Source: an uncultured Lachnospiraceae bacterium (GTDB lineage Bacteria > Bacillota > Clostridia > Lachnospirales > Lachnospiraceae). From it: 58,980 nucleotides of DNA. Shown here piece after piece: positions 9,271 through 19,271 of the stretch. How positions within the stretch are numbered: position 1 is the first letter of the stretch; each line of letters begins with the position of its first letter. Location of the stretch: assembly GCA_902781655.1 (NCBI GenBank), contig CACZJZ010000016.1, positions 1 to 58,980 on the forward strand, given 5' to 3'. The notes under the pieces were generated by a model. It was not told the origin of the DNA, searched no databases, and saw nothing but the letters and a program-made list of their open reading frames with translations. The position numbers and the translations under genes were made by a program.

Positions 9271-9305
9271 ATTTCCACCTCCTCAGGGTGTTTGATTCTT
9301 TCTGT

Positions 9306-9953
9306 TCAGTTCTGTTCCAGGATCGCAGCGATGTCCGCGAACACCTCGTGCAGATCCCTGGTTCCGTCGACCGTCCGGAGAACGCCCTTCTTCTCATAAT
9401 ACTCGATCAGCGGCTGTGTCTGCTCGTGATATACCTTCAGCCTCTTCTGTACCGTCTCCGGCTTGTCGTCGTCACGGAGCACAAGCTTGCTTCCGCACTT
9501 GTCGCAGACCCCTTCCACCTTCGGTGCCGCATATACGACATGATAGGTCGCGCCGCAGTTGACACAGGCGCGTCGTCCGCCCATTCTGCGGACAATATCC
9601 TCATCCGGCACGTCGACATTGATGGCAAAATCGACCTTCGCGTCCTGCTTCTCCAGTTCCTTCGTCAGCACCTCTGCCTGCGGAATCGTGCGCGGGAAAC
9701 CATCCAGAACGTATCCGTCCTTGCAGTCGTCCTTTGCGACGCGATCCAGAAGAAGGCGGACTGTCAGCTCATCCGGGACGAGCTTTCCCTCATCCATATA
9801 CTTCTTCGCTTCTTTTCCGAGATCCGTGCCGTTCTTGATGTTATAGCGGAAAATATCTCCCGTTGAGATGTGCGGAATGCCGTATTTTGCCGCAATCATT
9901 TCTGCCTGTGTTCCCTTGCCGGCGCCTGGCGCCCCAAGCATGACAATCTTCAT
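9306..9953 (-). CDS. adk: Adenylate kinase, zinc-lid type
   Basis: Adk interconverts AMP + ATP and 2 ADP in the cytoplasm. The 215 residues show the P-loop GAPGAGKGTQ, the AMP-binding HISTGDIFR, DGFPRT, and a long lid with four cysteines (CVNC and CDKC pairs) that binds zinc, as in Gram-positive bacteria. The ATG at 9953 is chosen because ACAGGAGAGATC precedes it; the open frame extends another 38 codons without similarity. It lies between secY and infA. Confidence 0.97.
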   Translation of the reverse strand: MKIVMLGAPGAGKGTQAEMIAAKYGIPHISTGDIFRYNIKNGTDLGKEAKKYMDEGKLVPDELTVRLLLDRVAKDDCKDGYVLDGFPRTIPQAEVLTKELEKQDAKVDFAINVDVPDEDIVRRMGGRRACVNCGATYHVVYAAPKVEGVCDKCGSKLVLRDDDKPETVQKRLKVYHEQTQPLIEYYEKKGVLRTVDGTRDLHEVFADIAAILEQN

Positions 9954-10114
9954 GATCTCTCCTGTCTGTTCCGGTATTATTGCATAAACCGGAAATACAT
10001 ACTTATATTCAAAACTGCTCTGCATCAGCAGACGTTTTTTTGCGGTATATGCCGGACAGATGCTCAAATCGGCCTGTTCACGGTTCTGATATGAAATACC
10101 CGCGTCTGCCAGTC

Positions 10115-11434
10115 TTACATATCACTCAGGAAGCCCTTGTAATTGCGCACAAGCATCATGGACTCAACCTGCTTGATGGTCTCGAGCACAACACTGACGA
10201 CGATGATCAGGCTGGTACCGCCGAACGACACGTTGGCGTTGAACACGCCGCGGAAGAAGAACGGCAGGACGCCCACGATCGTCAGACCGGCTGCGCCGAT
10301 GAAAATGATATAGTTGAGAATCCGGTTCAGATATTCGCTCGTAGGCTTACCGGGACGGATTCCCGGGATAAAACCGCCTGATTTCTTCAGATTGTCCGCT
10401 ATCTCAATCGGATTGAAGGTGATGGAGGTATAGAAATAGGCAAAGAAAATCAGGAGCAGCACATAGGCCAGCAGACCGATGGAATAGCGCGGTGTCGCGG
10501 GCTTGCACCAGTAGCTGGAACTCAGATATTTCAGCACCTCGGACCACCAGCCGGTTCCATGATATCCCACCAGCGTGGAGATGATGACCGGGAATTCCAT
10601 GATCGACGATGCGAAAATGATCGGCATCACGCCGCCCGTGTTCACCTTCAGCGGAATCTCCGAGGAGTTGCCGCCGACCTGGCGTCTGCCCTGGATTTTA
10701 CGGGTGTACTGCACCGGAATATGGCGCTCCGCGTCATTGAGATAGACGACCATCATCGTCATACCGACGATGATACCGATGATGATCACAGCGGCAACTA
10801 CTGCCGTCGCGACCTTCCTGCCAATGACAAACTGCTGGAACAGCGTTGTGATATCCTGCGGTATGCGTGAGATGATGTTGATGGTCAGGACGATGGAAAT
10901 ACCGTTGCCGACGCCCTTGTCTGTGATTCGCTCGCCGAGCCACATCAGGAATGCCGAGCCGGCCGTCAGCGTAGCGATGACCGTGATGACATTGATCGCG
11001 TTGAAAGTCTGGAGCAGGCCGTTCCGGCCGAAGCCGATCGCCATGGCCGCAGACTCGATCAGGGAAAGCGCTATCGTGAGATAGCGGGTGATCGCAACCA
11101 GCAGCTTTCTGCCTTCCTCTCCCTCGCGCTGCATCTCCTCCAGCTTCGGGATGGCAATGGTCAGGAGCTGGATGATGATGGATGATGTGATGTACGGCGT
11201 GATATTCAGTGCCAGAATGGACATATTCAGGAAGGATCCGCCGGTGAACGCGTCAAACAGGCTGAACGCATCGCCGGAGGTCTGTGCAGCCAGCCAGCGC
11301 GAGAAATACGTTCTGTCAACGCCCGGCACCGGAAGCTGCGAGCCGAAGCGGATGACTGCCAGCATCAGCAGCGTGAAGAAAATCCTCTGCCGGATTTCCT
11401 TGATCTGAAACGCCTTTTTTACGGGTTCAAACAT
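10115..11434 (-). CDS. secY: Protein translocase subunit SecY
   Basis: SecY is the channel of the Sec translocon in the cytoplasmic membrane. The 439-residue protein has about ten hydrophobic segments and family landmarks FGSQLPVPGVDRTYF, LALNITPYITSSIIIQLL, ISIVLTINIISRIP and the C-terminal LIIVVSVVLETIKQVESMMLVRNYKGFL. The ATG at 11434 is used because GGAGGTAGTT is immediately upstream. As usual it follows rplO, here across a 215-base gap that may hold its own promoter. Confidence 0.98.
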   Translation of the reverse strand: MFEPVKKAFQIKEIRQRIFFTLLMLAVIRFGSQLPVPGVDRTYFSRWLAAQTSGDAFSLFDAFTGGSFLNMSILALNITPYITSSIIIQLLTIAIPKLEEMQREGEEGRKLLVAITRYLTIALSLIESAAMAIGFGRNGLLQTFNAINVITVIATLTAGSAFLMWLGERITDKGVGNGISIVLTINIISRIPQDITTLFQQFVIGRKVATAVVAAVIIIGIIVGMTMMVVYLNDAERHIPVQYTRKIQGRRQVGGNSSEIPLKVNTGGVMPIIFASSIMEFPVIISTLVGYHGTGWWSEVLKYLSSSYWCKPATPRYSIGLLAYVLLLIFFAYFYTSITFNPIEIADNLKKSGGFIPGIRPGKPTSEYLNRILNYIIFIGAAGLTIVGVLPFFFRGVFNANVSFGGTSLIIVVSVVLETIKQVESMMLVRNYKGFLSDM

Positions 11435-11649
11435 AACTACCTCCATACCATTGCGGCAGCCTTGGCGCCGCAGGGTACGCGCAAAATTCTGCGCGGTCTT
11501 GATAAGTATACCGCATATGCGTAGTTTCTGCCACGCTTATTCGCTCGAACAGCGCAGAAAGTGGTAAAAAGAAACATAGCCCCTATACGCTTTCGCGTGT
11601 AGAGGCCGTGTTTCCTGTCCGGGCATAAGGCCGGACGCCTGTTTCCTGA
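11435..11649 (-). promoter_or_regulatory. rplO-secY intercistronic region with hairpin and possible internal promoter
   Basis: On the minus strand a hairpin with a GAAA tetraloop spans 11579-11606 (about 11 pairs with one mismatch and one wobble pair) and is followed by a T-rich tract (complement of 11565-11577), resembling an attenuator. Downstream, TATACT (complement of 11505-11510) could be a -10 element, but no good -35 sits at the right distance. A second hairpin CGCGCA/TGCGCG lies at about 11479-11496. Together these suggest uncoupling of secY-adk-infA from the genes before it. Confidence 0.4.
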
Positions 11650-12090
11650 TTAGTCGACAACCTCGGCCGTGCCGCCGGCAGCCTCGATTTTCTCCTTTGC
11701 GCCTGCGGAGAACGCATTTGCCTTGACAGTCAGCTTCTTCCCAAGCTCTCCTCTTCCGAGGACCTTCACGCCGTCGCCGGTCTTCTTGATCAGTCCGGAC
11801 TCAAGCAGCTTTTCAATATCGACCGTCGTGCCATCCTCAAATCTGTCGAGCTGCTGCAGATTGACAATGACGATCTCCTTGTGATTCGGGTTTTTGAATC
11901 CTCTCTTCGGGAGTCTTCTGTACAGAGGCATCTGGCCTCCCTCGAAGCCAGGTCTCGTTCTTCCGGAACGTGCTTTCTGACCCTTCGTGCCATAGCCGGC
12001 TGTCTTGCCATTGCCGGATCCGGTTCCACGGCCTTTTCTGAAGTTCTTATGGGTGGAACCCTCGGCGGGTCTCAAATTCGATAAATCCAT
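11650..12090 (-). CDS. rplO: 50S ribosomal protein L15
   Basis: The 146 residues match L15: [20 protein letters not shown], the Gly/Lys-rich [38 protein letters not shown] and the C-terminal [16 protein letters not shown]. The ATG at 12090 is the family start; the frame continues upstream into the end of rpmD without similarity. It is preceded by a GGAGA-type ribosome-binding site. Confidence 0.97.
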   Translation of the reverse strand: MDLSNLRPAEGSTHKNFRKGRGTGSGNGKTAGYGTKGQKARSGRTRPGFEGGQMPLYRRLPKRGFKNPNHKEIVIVNLQQLDRFEDGTTVDIEKLLESGLIKKTGDGVKVLGRGELGKKLTVKANAFSAGAKEKIEAAGGTAEVVD

Positions 12091-12121
12091 TTTGTCTCCT
12101 CTCCCGCTTTGTAAGCGCTGC

Positions 12122-12319
12122 TTACTCAGCATCCTCGACCTTGACGAACGGCGCGATCAGTCTGATCTGCCCTCTCGTGGACTCGTTGTCAGGAAGGATC
12201 ACACTGCTGTTGAGCTTGTGAAAGCCCATGGATTTGATGACCGCCTTGTTCTTCGGAACTGCGCCGATGGTGGACTTAACCAGCGTGATCTTCAGTTTCT
12301 TTGCATTGTTCTCAGCCAT
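12122..12319 (-). CDS. rpmD: 50S ribosomal protein L30
   Basis: A 65-residue protein with the L30 core [21 protein letters not shown] and LGFHKL-type [10 protein letters not shown]. The usual bacterial L30 is about 60 residues. It lies between rpsE and rplO, as in most bacteria, and is preceded by AAAGGAGATAACAGCA. Confidence 0.97.
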   Translation of the reverse strand: MAENNAKKLKITLVKSTIGAVPKNKAVIKSMGFHKLNSSVILPDNESTRGQIRLIAPFVKVEDAE

Positions 12320-12363
12320 TGCTGTTATCTCCTTTCCGTACTGCTATGCTCTGCCGGGACAGC

Positions 12364-12873
12364 TCAATCCTTGAAGGATGCAGCATCAATTCCGCGGCTT
12401 GCCGCATACTCTTCCGGAACCTTCAGCTGGCTGAGGCCTTCCAGTGTGGCAAGAACAACGTTCTGCTTGTTGTTGGAGCCAAGAGACTTGGTACGGATGT
12501 TCTTGATTCCGGCGAGCTCGCAGACGACACGGGCAGGACCGCCCGCGATGATACCAGTTCCTTCCGGGGACTTCTTCAGCAAAACGGAAGAGGAGCCGTA
12601 CTTGCCAATGTAATCATGGGAGATGCTGGCGTTCTCATCGAGCGCCACGCTGACAATATTCTTGGTAGCGTCCTCCTTGCCCTTGCGGATCGCGTCGGGA
12701 ATTTCAGTGGACTTTCCAAGGCCTACGCCAACATGGCCGTTGCTGTCGCCGACCACAACGAGAGCCGTGAATCTCTGCGTACGTCCGCCCTTGACAGTTT
12801 TGCTGACACGCTTGATGGTGACGACCTTATCGGTCAGTTCAAGCTGACTTGCATCAAAATTAGCATGCTTCAT
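12364..12873 (-). CDS. rpsE: 30S ribosomal protein S5
   Basis: S5 helps control decoding accuracy in the small subunit. The 169-residue product shows LTDKVVTIKRVSKTVKGGR, the RNA-binding loop VVVGDSNGHVGVGLGKS, GTGIIAGGPARVVCELAGI and GSNNKQNVV. The ATG at 12873 is chosen because GGGAGAACGAGTTTTC is upstream and the family begins here; the longer frame has 19 unsupported codons. Confidence 0.97.
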   Translation of the reverse strand: MKHANFDASQLELTDKVVTIKRVSKTVKGGRTQRFTALVVVGDSNGHVGVGLGKSTEIPDAIRKGKEDATKNIVSVALDENASISHDYIGKYGSSSVLLKKSPEGTGIIAGGPARVVCELAGIKNIRTKSLGSNNKQNVVLATLEGLSQLKVPEEYAASRGIDAASFKD

Positions 12874-12892
12874 GAAAACTCGTTCTCCCTTC

Positions 12893-13261
12893 TCAGAATT
12901 CCAGGCCAGCCTTGCGAGCTGCCTCTGCAAGCGCTGCGACCTTACCCTGATAGATGAAGCCGCCTCTGTCGAATACTACCTTGGAAATTCCTGCTTCCTT
13001 TGCTCTCTTTGCCACGAGATCGCCGATGTACTCAGCTGCCTCGATGGTATCGGTATTCTTCAGAGCAGCCCTGACGTCCTTCTCGGTGGTGGAAGCGGAG
13101 ACAAGCGTTCTGCCCGCTACATCGTCGATCACCTGTGCGTAGATGTGGCTGTCGCTTCTGAAAACGGAAAGACGAGGCATTTCGGCAGTCCCGCTGATGC
13201 GGTTGCGCATCCTGTTATGTTTCTTGACGCGGATTTCCTTTCTGGATCCCTTTGTAATCAT
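12893..13261 (-). CDS. rplR: 50S ribosomal protein L18
   Basis: L18 binds 5S rRNA. The 122 residues include [38 protein letters not shown] and [20 protein letters not shown] near the C terminus, all diagnostic. AGGAGATAAAAGGAT precedes the ATG. It lies 14 bases after rplF. Confidence 0.98.
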   Translation of the reverse strand: MITKGSRKEIRVKKHNRMRNRISGTAEMPRLSVFRSDSHIYAQVIDDVAGRTLVSASTTEKDVRAALKNTDTIEAAEYIGDLVAKRAKEAGISKVVFDRGGFIYQGKVAALAEAARKAGLEF

Positions 13262-13275
13262 ATCCTTTTATCTCC

Positions 13276-13818
13276 TTATGCCTTCTTGCCGGTCTTACCA
13301 ACCTTGCGGCGAATCACCTCATCCACGTACTTGATTCCCTTGCCCTTGTAAGGCTCCGGAGCACGCTTTGCTCTGATCTCCGCTGCATACTGTCCGACCT
13401 TCTCCTTATCGATACCCTTGACGATGATGTTCTGCCCCTCGACAACAGTCTCGATGCCATCCGGATCGTCCATTTCCACCGGATGAGAGTAACCAAGCGT
13501 AAGGACCAGCTTCTTGCCCTGCTTTGCCGCTCTGTAGCCGACGCCGTTGATCTCAAGCTTCTTCTCGTATCCATTTGTCACACCGAGAACCATGTTGTTG
13601 ATGAGGGTTCTGGTCAGACCATGGAGAGACTTTTCCTTCTTGAGATCATTCGGTCTCTCGACCTTGATCTCCCCATTCTCCTGGGTGATCTTCATTTCCT
13701 TCGGGAGCACTCTCTCGAGCGTTCCCTTGGGTCCCTTTACAGTCACTTTGTTATTTTCTGCTATCTCAACGGTAACACCGGCGGGAATAGCGATCGGCAT
13801 TCTTCCAATACGTGACAT
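13276..13818 (-). CDS. rplF: 50S ribosomal protein L6
   Basis: L6 contributes to the factor-binding region of the large subunit. The 180-residue protein has two repeated L6 folds, with [32 protein letters not shown] and the C-terminal signature [23 protein letters not shown] at 13818 is favoured over an upstream TTG (13824) by the spacing from AGGAGGATTTGGGC. Confidence 0.98.
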   Translation of the reverse strand: MSRIGRMPIAIPAGVTVEIAENNKVTVKGPKGTLERVLPKEMKITQENGEIKVERPNDLKKEKSLHGLTRTLINNMVLGVTNGYEKKLEINGVGYRAAKQGKKLVLTLGYSHPVEMDDPDGIETVVEGQNIIVKGIDKEKVGQYAAEIRAKRAPEPYKGKGIKYVDEVIRRKVGKTGKKA

Positions 13819-13878
13819 GCCCAAATCCTCCTGATAGATCGTAACCTGATTGCAAAATATTTCCTGCGGTCCCTGGGA

Positions 13879-14286
13879 TTACCAGATAAAGCACAGAACC
13901 TCGCCGCCAACCTGAAGCTCACGCGCCTTCTTATCGGTGATGACGCCCTGATTCGTGGAAAGGATCGCTGTTCCGAGTCCGTTCAGAACCTTCGGAAGAT
14001 TGTCCTTGCCGGCATACACACGCAGGCCGGGCTTGGAAATTCTCTTCAGGCCGGTCAGAACGCGGTCATTCTTGTCGGCGCCGTACTTCAGTGTGATGCG
14101 GATATCCTTGAACGCGCCGTTGTCAACAAGCTCCACGCTCCTGACATAGCCTTCATCGAGGAGGATCTTCGCGATTGCCTGCTTCATTTTGGAAGCAGGA
14201 ATATCAACCGTATCATGCTTTGCAGTATTTGCATTGCGGATTCTCGTGAGCATATCTGCAATCGGATCATTCGTTGTTGTACCCAT
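13879..14286 (-). CDS. rpsH: 30S ribosomal protein S8
   Basis: S8 binds the central domain of 16S rRNA and is the autoregulator of the spc operon in E. coli. The 135 residues show [30 protein letters not shown] and the end [34 protein letters not shown] precedes the ATG at 14286. It lies between rpsZ and rplF. Confidence 0.98.
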   Translation of the reverse strand: MGTTTNDPIADMLTRIRNANTAKHDTVDIPASKMKQAIAKILLDEGYVRSVELVDNGAFKDIRITLKYGADKNDRVLTGLKRISKPGLRVYAGKDNLPKVLNGLGTAILSTNQGVITDKKARELQVGGEVLCFIW

Positions 14287-14308
14287 TTTTATCTGCCTCC
14301 TTCCTCAA

Positions 14309-14494
14309 TTACCAGCTGGCCTTCTTCACGCCCGGGATCTGACCCTTGTAAGCCAGCTCGCGGAAGCAAATTCTGCAGATACCATACTTCTTCAAAACAG
14401 CATGCGGACGACCGCAGATTTTGCAGCGCGTATATGCACGAGTCGAAAACTTCGGCTTCATCTGCTGTTTAATCTTCATGGACTTCTTCGCCAT
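14309..14494 (-). CDS. rpsZ: 30S ribosomal protein S14, zinc-binding short form
   Basis: At 61 residues this is the short S14 type with a zinc ribbon: CKIC and CRIC pairs are both present in [20 protein letters not shown]. It ends [17 protein letters not shown] as expected. GAGAAGGAGAGAAACA lies upstream of the ATG, and it follows rplE by only 14 bases. Confidence 0.98.
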   Translation of the reverse strand: MAKKSMKIKQQMKPKFSTRAYTRCKICGRPHAVLKKYGICRICFRELAYKGQIPGVKKASW

Positions 14495-14508
14495 TGTTTC
14501 TCTCCTTC

Positions 14509-15051
14509 TCAGTTCTTAGCAAAAGGCATGCCGAACAGTCTGAGCAGTTCGCGTGCTTCTTCATCCGTCTTGGCAGTGGTCGTGAAAATGATATCCATGC
14601 CTCTGACCTTGTCCACCTTATCATACTCGATCTCAGGGAAGATGATCTGTTCCTTGATACCGAGTGCGTAATTGCCTCTGCCGTCAAAGGAGTTGGGGTT
14701 GACGCCGCGGAAGTCACGGACACGGGGAAGTGCGAGGTTGACAAGTCTGTCAAGGAACTCGTACATTCTCTCACCGCGAAGGGTGACCTTGCATCCGATC
14801 GGCATTCCCTCTCTGATCTTGAAGTTCGCAATGGACTTCCTGGCCTTCGTCAGAACAGGCTTCTGACCTGTGATGATGGCCATATCGCCGGCTGCGGACT
14901 CGAGAAGCTTCTCATTTTCCTTTGCCTCACCGACAGCCATGTTCACAACGATCTTGTCGAGCTTCGGGATCTGCATGACGTTCTTGTAACCGAACTTCTT
15001 GACTAACTGATCGCGGATCTCGTCATTGTACTGATCTTTAAGTCTACTCAA
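14509..15051 (-). CDS. rplE: 50S ribosomal protein L5
   Basis: L5 binds 5S rRNA and contacts P-site tRNA. The 180 residues match along the length: [52 protein letters not shown] and the C-terminal [36 protein letters not shown] precedes the ATG. Its place is between rplX and rpsZ. Confidence 0.98.
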   Translation of the reverse strand: MSRLKDQYNDEIRDQLVKKFGYKNVMQIPKLDKIVVNMAVGEAKENEKLLESAAGDMAIITGQKPVLTKARKSIANFKIREGMPIGCKVTLRGERMYEFLDRLVNLALPRVRDFRGVNPNSFDGRGNYALGIKEQIIFPEIEYDKVDKVRGMDIIFTTTAKTDEEARELLRLFGMPFAKN

Positions 15052-15072
15052 CGTTATGTCCTCCTTCCTCTG

Positions 15073-15384
15073 TTAGTCAATCACCTTGCCGGTCTTCTTC
15101 GCGAAGCGGACCTTCTTGCCGTCCTCGATCTTGAACCCGACACGGGTCGTCTTGCCATCTGCAACGAGCATAACGTTGGAGACATCCAGCGGAGCTTCCT
15201 GCTCAACGAGGCCTCCCTCAGGATGCGCCTGGCTGGGCTTCTGGTGCTTGGTGACTTTGTTGACACCCTCGACCACGATTCTGTGGTTCTTGGGATCGAC
15301 GGAAGTAACCTTCCCTTCCTTGCCTTTATTTCTTCCAGTGATAACCTTCACGGTATCACCCTTTTTAATCTTGCTGGTAGCCAT
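15073..15384 (-). CDS. rplX: 50S ribosomal protein L24
   Basis: L24 is an assembly initiator of the 50S subunit. The 103-residue protein has a KOW domain ([20 protein letters not shown], residues 7-26) and the family block [32 protein letters not shown] precedes the ATG. It lies between rplN and rplE with short spacers. Confidence 0.98.
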   Translation of the reverse strand: MATSKIKKGDTVKVITGRNKGKEGKVTSVDPKNHRIVVEGVNKVTKHQKPSQAHPEGGLVEQEAPLDVSNVMLVADGKTTRVGFKIEDGKKVRFAKKTGKVID

Positions 15385-15396
15385 CTTCTCTCCTCC

Positions 15397-15765
15397 TTAC
15401 AGAACTTCCGGAGCCAGGGAAAGAATCTTCATGAACTGCTTTTCACGAAGCTCTCTGGCTACAGGCCCGAAAATACGGGTTCCAGTGGGTGTCAGGTCGT
15501 CCTTGATGATAACGGCTGCATTCTCGTCAAAACGAATGTAGGAGCCGTCCTTTCTGTGGGTACGGTTGACTGTGCGGACCACGACAGCCTTCACGACATC
15601 CCCCTTCTTGACAACGCCGCCGGGTGTTGCGTCTTTGACAGAGCAGACCACGACGTCACCGATTCTGGCATATCTTCTTGTAGAGCCGCCGTTGACACGG
15701 ATGACCAGAAGCTCTCTGGCACCGGTGTTGTCAGCAACCTTTAATCTGGATTCCTGCTGTACCAT
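15397..15765 (-). CDS. rplN: 50S ribosomal protein L14
   Basis: The 122 residues carry the L14 landmarks [40 protein letters not shown] and [21 protein letters not shown]14 forms an intersubunit bridge. AGGAAAGGAATTAGGCT lies upstream of the ATG at 15765. Confidence 0.98.
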   Translation of the reverse strand: MVQQESRLKVADNTGARELLVIRVNGGSTRRYARIGDVVVCSVKDATPGGVVKKGDVVKAVVVRTVNRTHRKDGSYIRFDENAAVIIKDDLTPTGTRIFGPVARELREKQFMKILSLAPEVL

Positions 15766-15793
15766 AGCCTAATTCCTTTCCTGCCTTTCCAAA

Positions 15794-16051
15794 TCAGCGA
15801 GCCTTCTCAACGATGGAAACGAGTCTCCATCTCTTGGTCTTGGAAAGCGGTCTGGTTTCCATGACCTTCACAGTATCGCCGATGCCGGCTTCGTTCTTCT
15901 CATCATGTGCCTTCAGGGTGTAGGTGCTCTTGACAATCTTGCCGATGACCGGATGCTTCACATGATCCTCGATCGCCACCACAATCGTCTTGTCCATCTT
16001 ATCGCTGACGACCTTGCCGACACGGACTTTTCTCAAATTTCTTTCTTCCAT
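15794..16051 (-). CDS. rpsQ: 30S ribosomal protein S17
   Basis: An OB-fold primary 16S rRNA binder. The 85 residues include [39 protein letters not shown] and [38 protein letters not shown] precedes the ATG. It is 18 bases after rpmC. Confidence 0.98.
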   Translation of the reverse strand: MEERNLRKVRVGKVVSDKMDKTIVVAIEDHVKHPVIGKIVKSTYTLKAHDEKNEAGIGDTVKVMETRPLSKTKRWRLVSIVEKAR

Positions 16052-16069
16052 GATCTGTTATCCTCTCTC

Positions 16070-16276
16070 TCAGTCAGCAGCCTTCTTGCTGGTGATCACG
16101 GTCTGGATACGGGCGATGTTCTTACGCACTTCCCTGATCCTTGCCGTATTGTCCAGCTGGTTCGTTGCGTTCTGGAATCTCAGATTGAAAAGCTCCTTCT
16201 TGGCGGAGGTCAGCTCCTCGGACAGCTCTTCCACGGACTTCGTTCTCAGTTCTTCGTTGTATTTGCTACTCTTCAT
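16070..16276 (-). CDS. rpmC: 50S ribosomal protein L29
   Basis: L29 sits by the peptide exit tunnel near the trigger-factor docking site. The 68-residue protein has the helical hairpin [20 protein letters not shown] and the C-terminal block [15 protein letters not shown]. Its ATG at 16276 shares one base with the TAA of rplP (TAATG), implying translational coupling; an open frame upstream of that ATG lies inside rplP and is not used. Confidence 0.97.
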   Translation of the reverse strand: MKSSKYNEELRTKSVEELSEELTSAKKELFNLRFQNATNQLDNTARIREVRKNIARIQTVITSKKAAD

Positions 16277-16707
16277 TACTGTGCACCGCCTTCCTGCTGC
16301 TGTGCCTTGGAAACAATCTTGCACTTTACAGGAAGCTTGTTCGCTGCGAGACGAAGCGCTTCCTTGGCATCTGCTTCGGGGACACCGGCGATTTCGAACA
16401 TGACTCTGCCGGGCTTAACGACTGCTACCCAGAATTCGACGGCGCCCTTTCCGGAACCCATTCGAACTTCAGCGGGCTTCTTGGTTACAGGCTTGTCAGG
16501 GAAAATTTTGATCCAGACCTGACCGCCTCTCTTGGTGAAACGGGTCATGGCGACACGGGCTGCCTCAATCTGATTGGAAGCGATCCAGGCCGGCTCGGTG
16601 GCCATAAGGCCCCACTCACCGTAGGTGACTTTCGTGCCGCGGCGGATCGTACCGGACATATTGCCGCGGAACTGCTTACGATGTTTCACTCTCTTCGGCA
16701 TTAACAT
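16276..16707 (-). CDS. rplP: 50S ribosomal protein L16
   Basis: L16 helps position tRNA in the A site and peptidyl-transferase centre. The 143 residues contain [40 protein letters not shown] and [20 protein letters not shown]. The ATG at 16707 overlaps the rpsC stop by one base (TAATG), and GGGAGCGATAAATA lies upstream; an ATG two codons later is an alternative. The gene is coupled at both ends. Confidence 0.98.
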   Translation of the reverse strand: MLMPKRVKHRKQFRGNMSGTIRRGTKVTYGEWGLMATEPAWIASNQIEAARVAMTRFTKRGGQVWIKIFPDKPVTKKPAEVRMGSGKGAVEFWVAVVKPGRVMFEIAGVPEADAKEALRLAANKLPVKCKIVSKAQQQEGGAQ

Positions 16708-17387
16708 TATTTATCGCTCCCTTCTGCTGCAGCGGTCTTAGCTGCCTTGTCAGCGGGCTTTGTCGGAAGAACCTCTCCCTTGTAGATCCAAACCTTGACG
16801 CCAACCTTGCCATACGTGGTGTTTGCTTCTGCAAATCCGTAGTCGATATCCGCGCGAAGCGTCTGCAGCGGGATGGTTCCCTCGGAGTAGGTCTCCGTGC
16901 GGGCGATATCCGCACCGCCGAGACGGCCGCCGCAGGAAGTCTTGATGCCCAGAACGCCAGTCTTCATGGTTCTGTTCATGCAGGACTTCATCGCTCTCCG
17001 GAACGATGTGCGCTGTTCCAGCTGCTGTGCGATGTTCTCAGCCACCAGCTGTGCGTCTCTGTCGGGGCGCTTGATCTCCTTGATGTCAAGAAGAACCTTC
17101 TTGCCGGTCAGCTTCTCGAGCTGCTTCTTGGTGACCTCAATCTCCGTGCCGCCCTTGCCGATGATGACGCCCGGCTTCGCTGCATAGACAGCGACCTTAA
17201 CTCTGTCAGAGGTACGCTCGATCTCAATCTTGGAGACGCCTGCAGTCATCAGCTTCTTCTTCAGAAACTCTCTGATTTTATAATCTTCCACCAGAAGGTC
17301 AGAGAAATCCTTCTCTGCGTACCACTTGGAATCCCAGTCCTTGATGACGCCGACTCTCAGACCATGCGGATTAACTTTCTGTCCCAT
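16707..17387 (-). CDS. rpsC: 30S ribosomal protein S3
   Basis: S3 lines the mRNA entry channel. The 226 residues show [20 protein letters not shown], a KH domain with [19 protein letters not shown], and the C-terminal domain with [20 protein letters not shown] and [15 protein letters not shown]. The tail is rich in Ala and Lys. ATG at 17387 follows AAAGGAGCAATA; the frame runs five codons further upstream without support. Confidence 0.98.
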   Translation of the reverse strand: MGQKVNPHGLRVGVIKDWDSKWYAEKDFSDLLVEDYKIREFLKKKLMTAGVSKIEIERTSDRVKVAVYAAKPGVIIGKGGTEIEVTKKQLEKLTGKKVLLDIKEIKRPDRDAQLVAENIAQQLEQRTSFRRAMKSCMNRTMKTGVLGIKTSCGGRLGGADIARTETYSEGTIPLQTLRADIDYGFAEANTTYGKVGVKVWIYKGEVLPTKPADKAAKTAAAEGSDK

Positions 17388-17413
17388 TATTGCTCCTTTC
17401 ACACACCTGTGAA

Positions 17414-17851
17414 TTACTTGTCAGCCTCTTCAGCTTTTTCGGGCTTCTTTGCTTCCTCTGCCTTCTTCTTCTCATCAAGGATGATGGTCAGATGGCACTC
17501 TCTCTTCTGGATTCTGTAGGCTCTGCCCTGTGCTCTGGGCTGGATTCTCTTCAAAATCGGGCCGTTATCCGCACGGCACTCGGCGATGTAGAGGTTGTCC
17601 TTGTTCATGCCCTGATTGTTCTCTGCGTTCGCAACGGCAGACTTCAGCAGCTTGAGGATGACGCCGGAAGCGTATCTGGGATTGTACAGAAGAATTCCCT
17701 CCGCGGTTGTGACATCCTTGCCGCGGATCGCGTCCAGAACGAAGCATGCCTTCTGAACCGGAATTCTTGCATAAGAAAGCTTTGCGCAGGGACGATTGTC
17801 CTTGTTTGCATTTCTCTCTCTCTTTACCTGGGATCTATGTCCGTTAGCCAT
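17414..17851 (-). CDS. rplV: 50S ribosomal protein L22 with charged C-terminal tail
   Basis: L22 lines the exit tunnel. The core [20 protein letters not shown] and [18 protein letters not shown] and [20 protein letters not shown] are diagnostic. At 145 residues it is longer than the usual 110-115: the N terminus has a basic extension and the C terminus a Lys/Glu/Ala tail of about 20 residues, a common variation in Clostridia. GAAAGGAGTCACAAATCT precedes the ATG. Confidence 0.97.
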   Translation of the reverse strand: MANGHRSQVKRERNANKDNRPCAKLSYARIPVQKACFVLDAIRGKDVTTAEGILLYNPRYASGVILKLLKSAVANAENNQGMNKDNLYIAECRADNGPILKRIQPRAQGRAYRIQKRECHLTIILDEKKKAEEAKKPEKAEEADK

Positions 17852-17949
17852 AGATTTGTGACTCCTTTCAAAATCAGCTTTTATCCGGTCCCGGGTGTGT
17901 CCCGGAGCCGTGAGACGCGTTACTCACGCGCCTCCGATTATTTTGCTTT

Positions 17950-17994
17950 GAGTTGCGAAGCAACTCCGTTTTTGGGCGCAGGGCGCCCAAAAAC
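17950..17994 (-). repeat. Tandem stem-loops directly after rpsS
   Basis: Two perfect inverted repeats lie side by side in the rpsS-rplV gap. The first, read on the minus strand just after the rpsS stop, has a 12-base stem with a 3-base loop (17968-17994: TTTTTGGGCGC pairing with GCGCCCAAAAA plus one outer G-C). The second has a 7-base stem GAGTTGC/GCAACTC with a 3-base loop (17950-17966). Because the T tract is 5' and the A tract 3' of the GC core on both strands, it is not a standard intrinsic terminator. A role in mRNA stability or processing is possible. Confidence 0.75.
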
Positions 17995-17996
17995 CA

Positions 17997-18290
17997 TTAC
18001 CTGGCCTTCGGTGCGCTCGTCGCTTCCTTGTTGTTTCCGTTGTGTCCGCGGAAGGTTCTTGTCGCGACAAATTCGCCGAGCTTGTGGCCAACCATGTCCT
18101 CGGTGATGTACACTGGAACATGCTTGCGCCCGTCATGAACCGCAATCGTGTGGCCGACAAAAGACGGGAAAATAGTGGAACGGCGGGACCAGGTCTTGAT
18201 GACCTGCTTCTGGCCGGATGCATTCTGCGCATCAACCGCTTTCAGCAGGCTCTCGTCTGCGAAGGGTCCTTTTTTAACAGATCTTGCCAT
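17997..18290 (-). CDS. rpsS: 30S ribosomal protein S19
   Basis: S19 is a head protein next to S13. The 97 residues begin [20 protein letters not shown] and contain [40 protein letters not shown] and FRGH. AGGAGGATGAATC precedes the ATG. Two strong hairpins follow its stop codon. Confidence 0.98.
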   Translation of the reverse strand: MARSVKKGPFADESLLKAVDAQNASGQKQVIKTWSRRSTIFPSFVGHTIAVHDGRKHVPVYITEDMVGHKLGEFVATRTFRGHNGNNKEATSAPKAR

Positions 18291-18306
18291 GATTCATCCT
18301 CCTGAA

Positions 18307-19146
18307 TTATTTAACGGCCTTTGCGTTTCTTCTTCTGACAATCAGCTTATCAGAAGCTTTTCTCCTGCGGGTCTTGTGGCCCAGAGCAGGCTTGCCCCAA
18401 GGAGTGCACGGTCCGGGACGTCCGACAGGAGCCTTTCCTTCACCGCCTCCATGAGGGTGATCATTCGGGTTCATGACAGAACCGCGGACCGTAGGACGGA
18501 TGCCCATGTGACGAATGCGGCCGGCCTTGCCATAGTTGATCAGGTTGTGGTCAATGTTTCCAACAATACCGATGGTTGCACGGCAGTTGATCGGAATCAT
18601 TCTCATCTCGCCGGACGGAAGACGGAGCGTTGCGTATCCGTTCTCCTTTGCCATCAGCTGCGCACCGTTTCCGGCGGAGCGGACCAGCTGGCCGCCCTTG
18701 CCAGGATAGAGCTCTACGTTGTGTACCATAGTACCAACCGGGATCTCAGAGAGCGGAAGGCAGTTGCCTGTTCTGATCTCAGCCTTCGGGCCGTTCATGA
18801 CCTTCATGCCGTCGGTCAGTCCCTGAGGAGCCAGAATATAGCTCTTCTCGCCGTCCGCATAGCAGATCAGCGCGATGTTGGCGGAGCGGTTCGGATCGTA
18901 CTCGATGCCGATGACCGTTGCCGGGACATCGTCCTTCAGTCTTCTGAAATCGACCAGTCTGTACTTCTGTCTGTTGCCGCCGCCGCGGTGGCGAACGGTG
19001 ATTTTGCCCTGATTATTGCGTCCGGCGTTCTTCTTCAGGGAGACGACCAGAGATTTCTCCGGACTTGTCTTCGTGATTTCCGAGAAGTCGGAACCGGTCA
19101 TATTACGTCTGGAAGGCGTATATGCGGTATACTTCTTGATTCCCAT
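18307..19146 (-). CDS. rplB: 50S ribosomal protein L2
   Basis: L2 is needed for subunit joining and peptidyl transfer. The 279 residues show [60 protein letters not shown] and the near-invariant [20 protein letters not shown], which includes the key His. AAGGAGAACAAA lies before the ATG at 19146; six further upstream codons are open but unsupported. A 125-base gap separates it from rplW. Confidence 0.98.
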   Translation of the reverse strand: MGIKKYTAYTPSRRNMTGSDFSEITKTSPEKSLVVSLKKNAGRNNQGKITVRHRGGGNRQKYRLVDFRRLKDDVPATVIGIEYDPNRSANIALICYADGEKSYILAPQGLTDGMKVMNGPKAEIRTGNCLPLSEIPVGTMVHNVELYPGKGGQLVRSAGNGAQLMAKENGYATLRLPSGEMRMIPINCRATIGIVGNIDHNLINYGKAGRIRHMGIRPTVRGSVMNPNDHPHGGGEGKAPVGRPGPCTPWGKPALGHKTRRRKASDKLIVRRRNAKAVK

Positions 19147-19271
19147 TTTGTTCTCCTTTATCACATGTGAGCCGCCGTGGCGGCCTCGTCAGCGGGAAGC
19201 TGACGGATCATGTATAGTGTGTCACCGAACCGGATCAGAGCATCCTGTCCGGTTCATTCCGGATTCCCGGA

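Noticed and set aside
17968-17994. Hairpin after rpsS as an intrinsic terminator
   Set aside because: The T tract is on the 5' side on both strands, and essential ribosomal genes follow directly.
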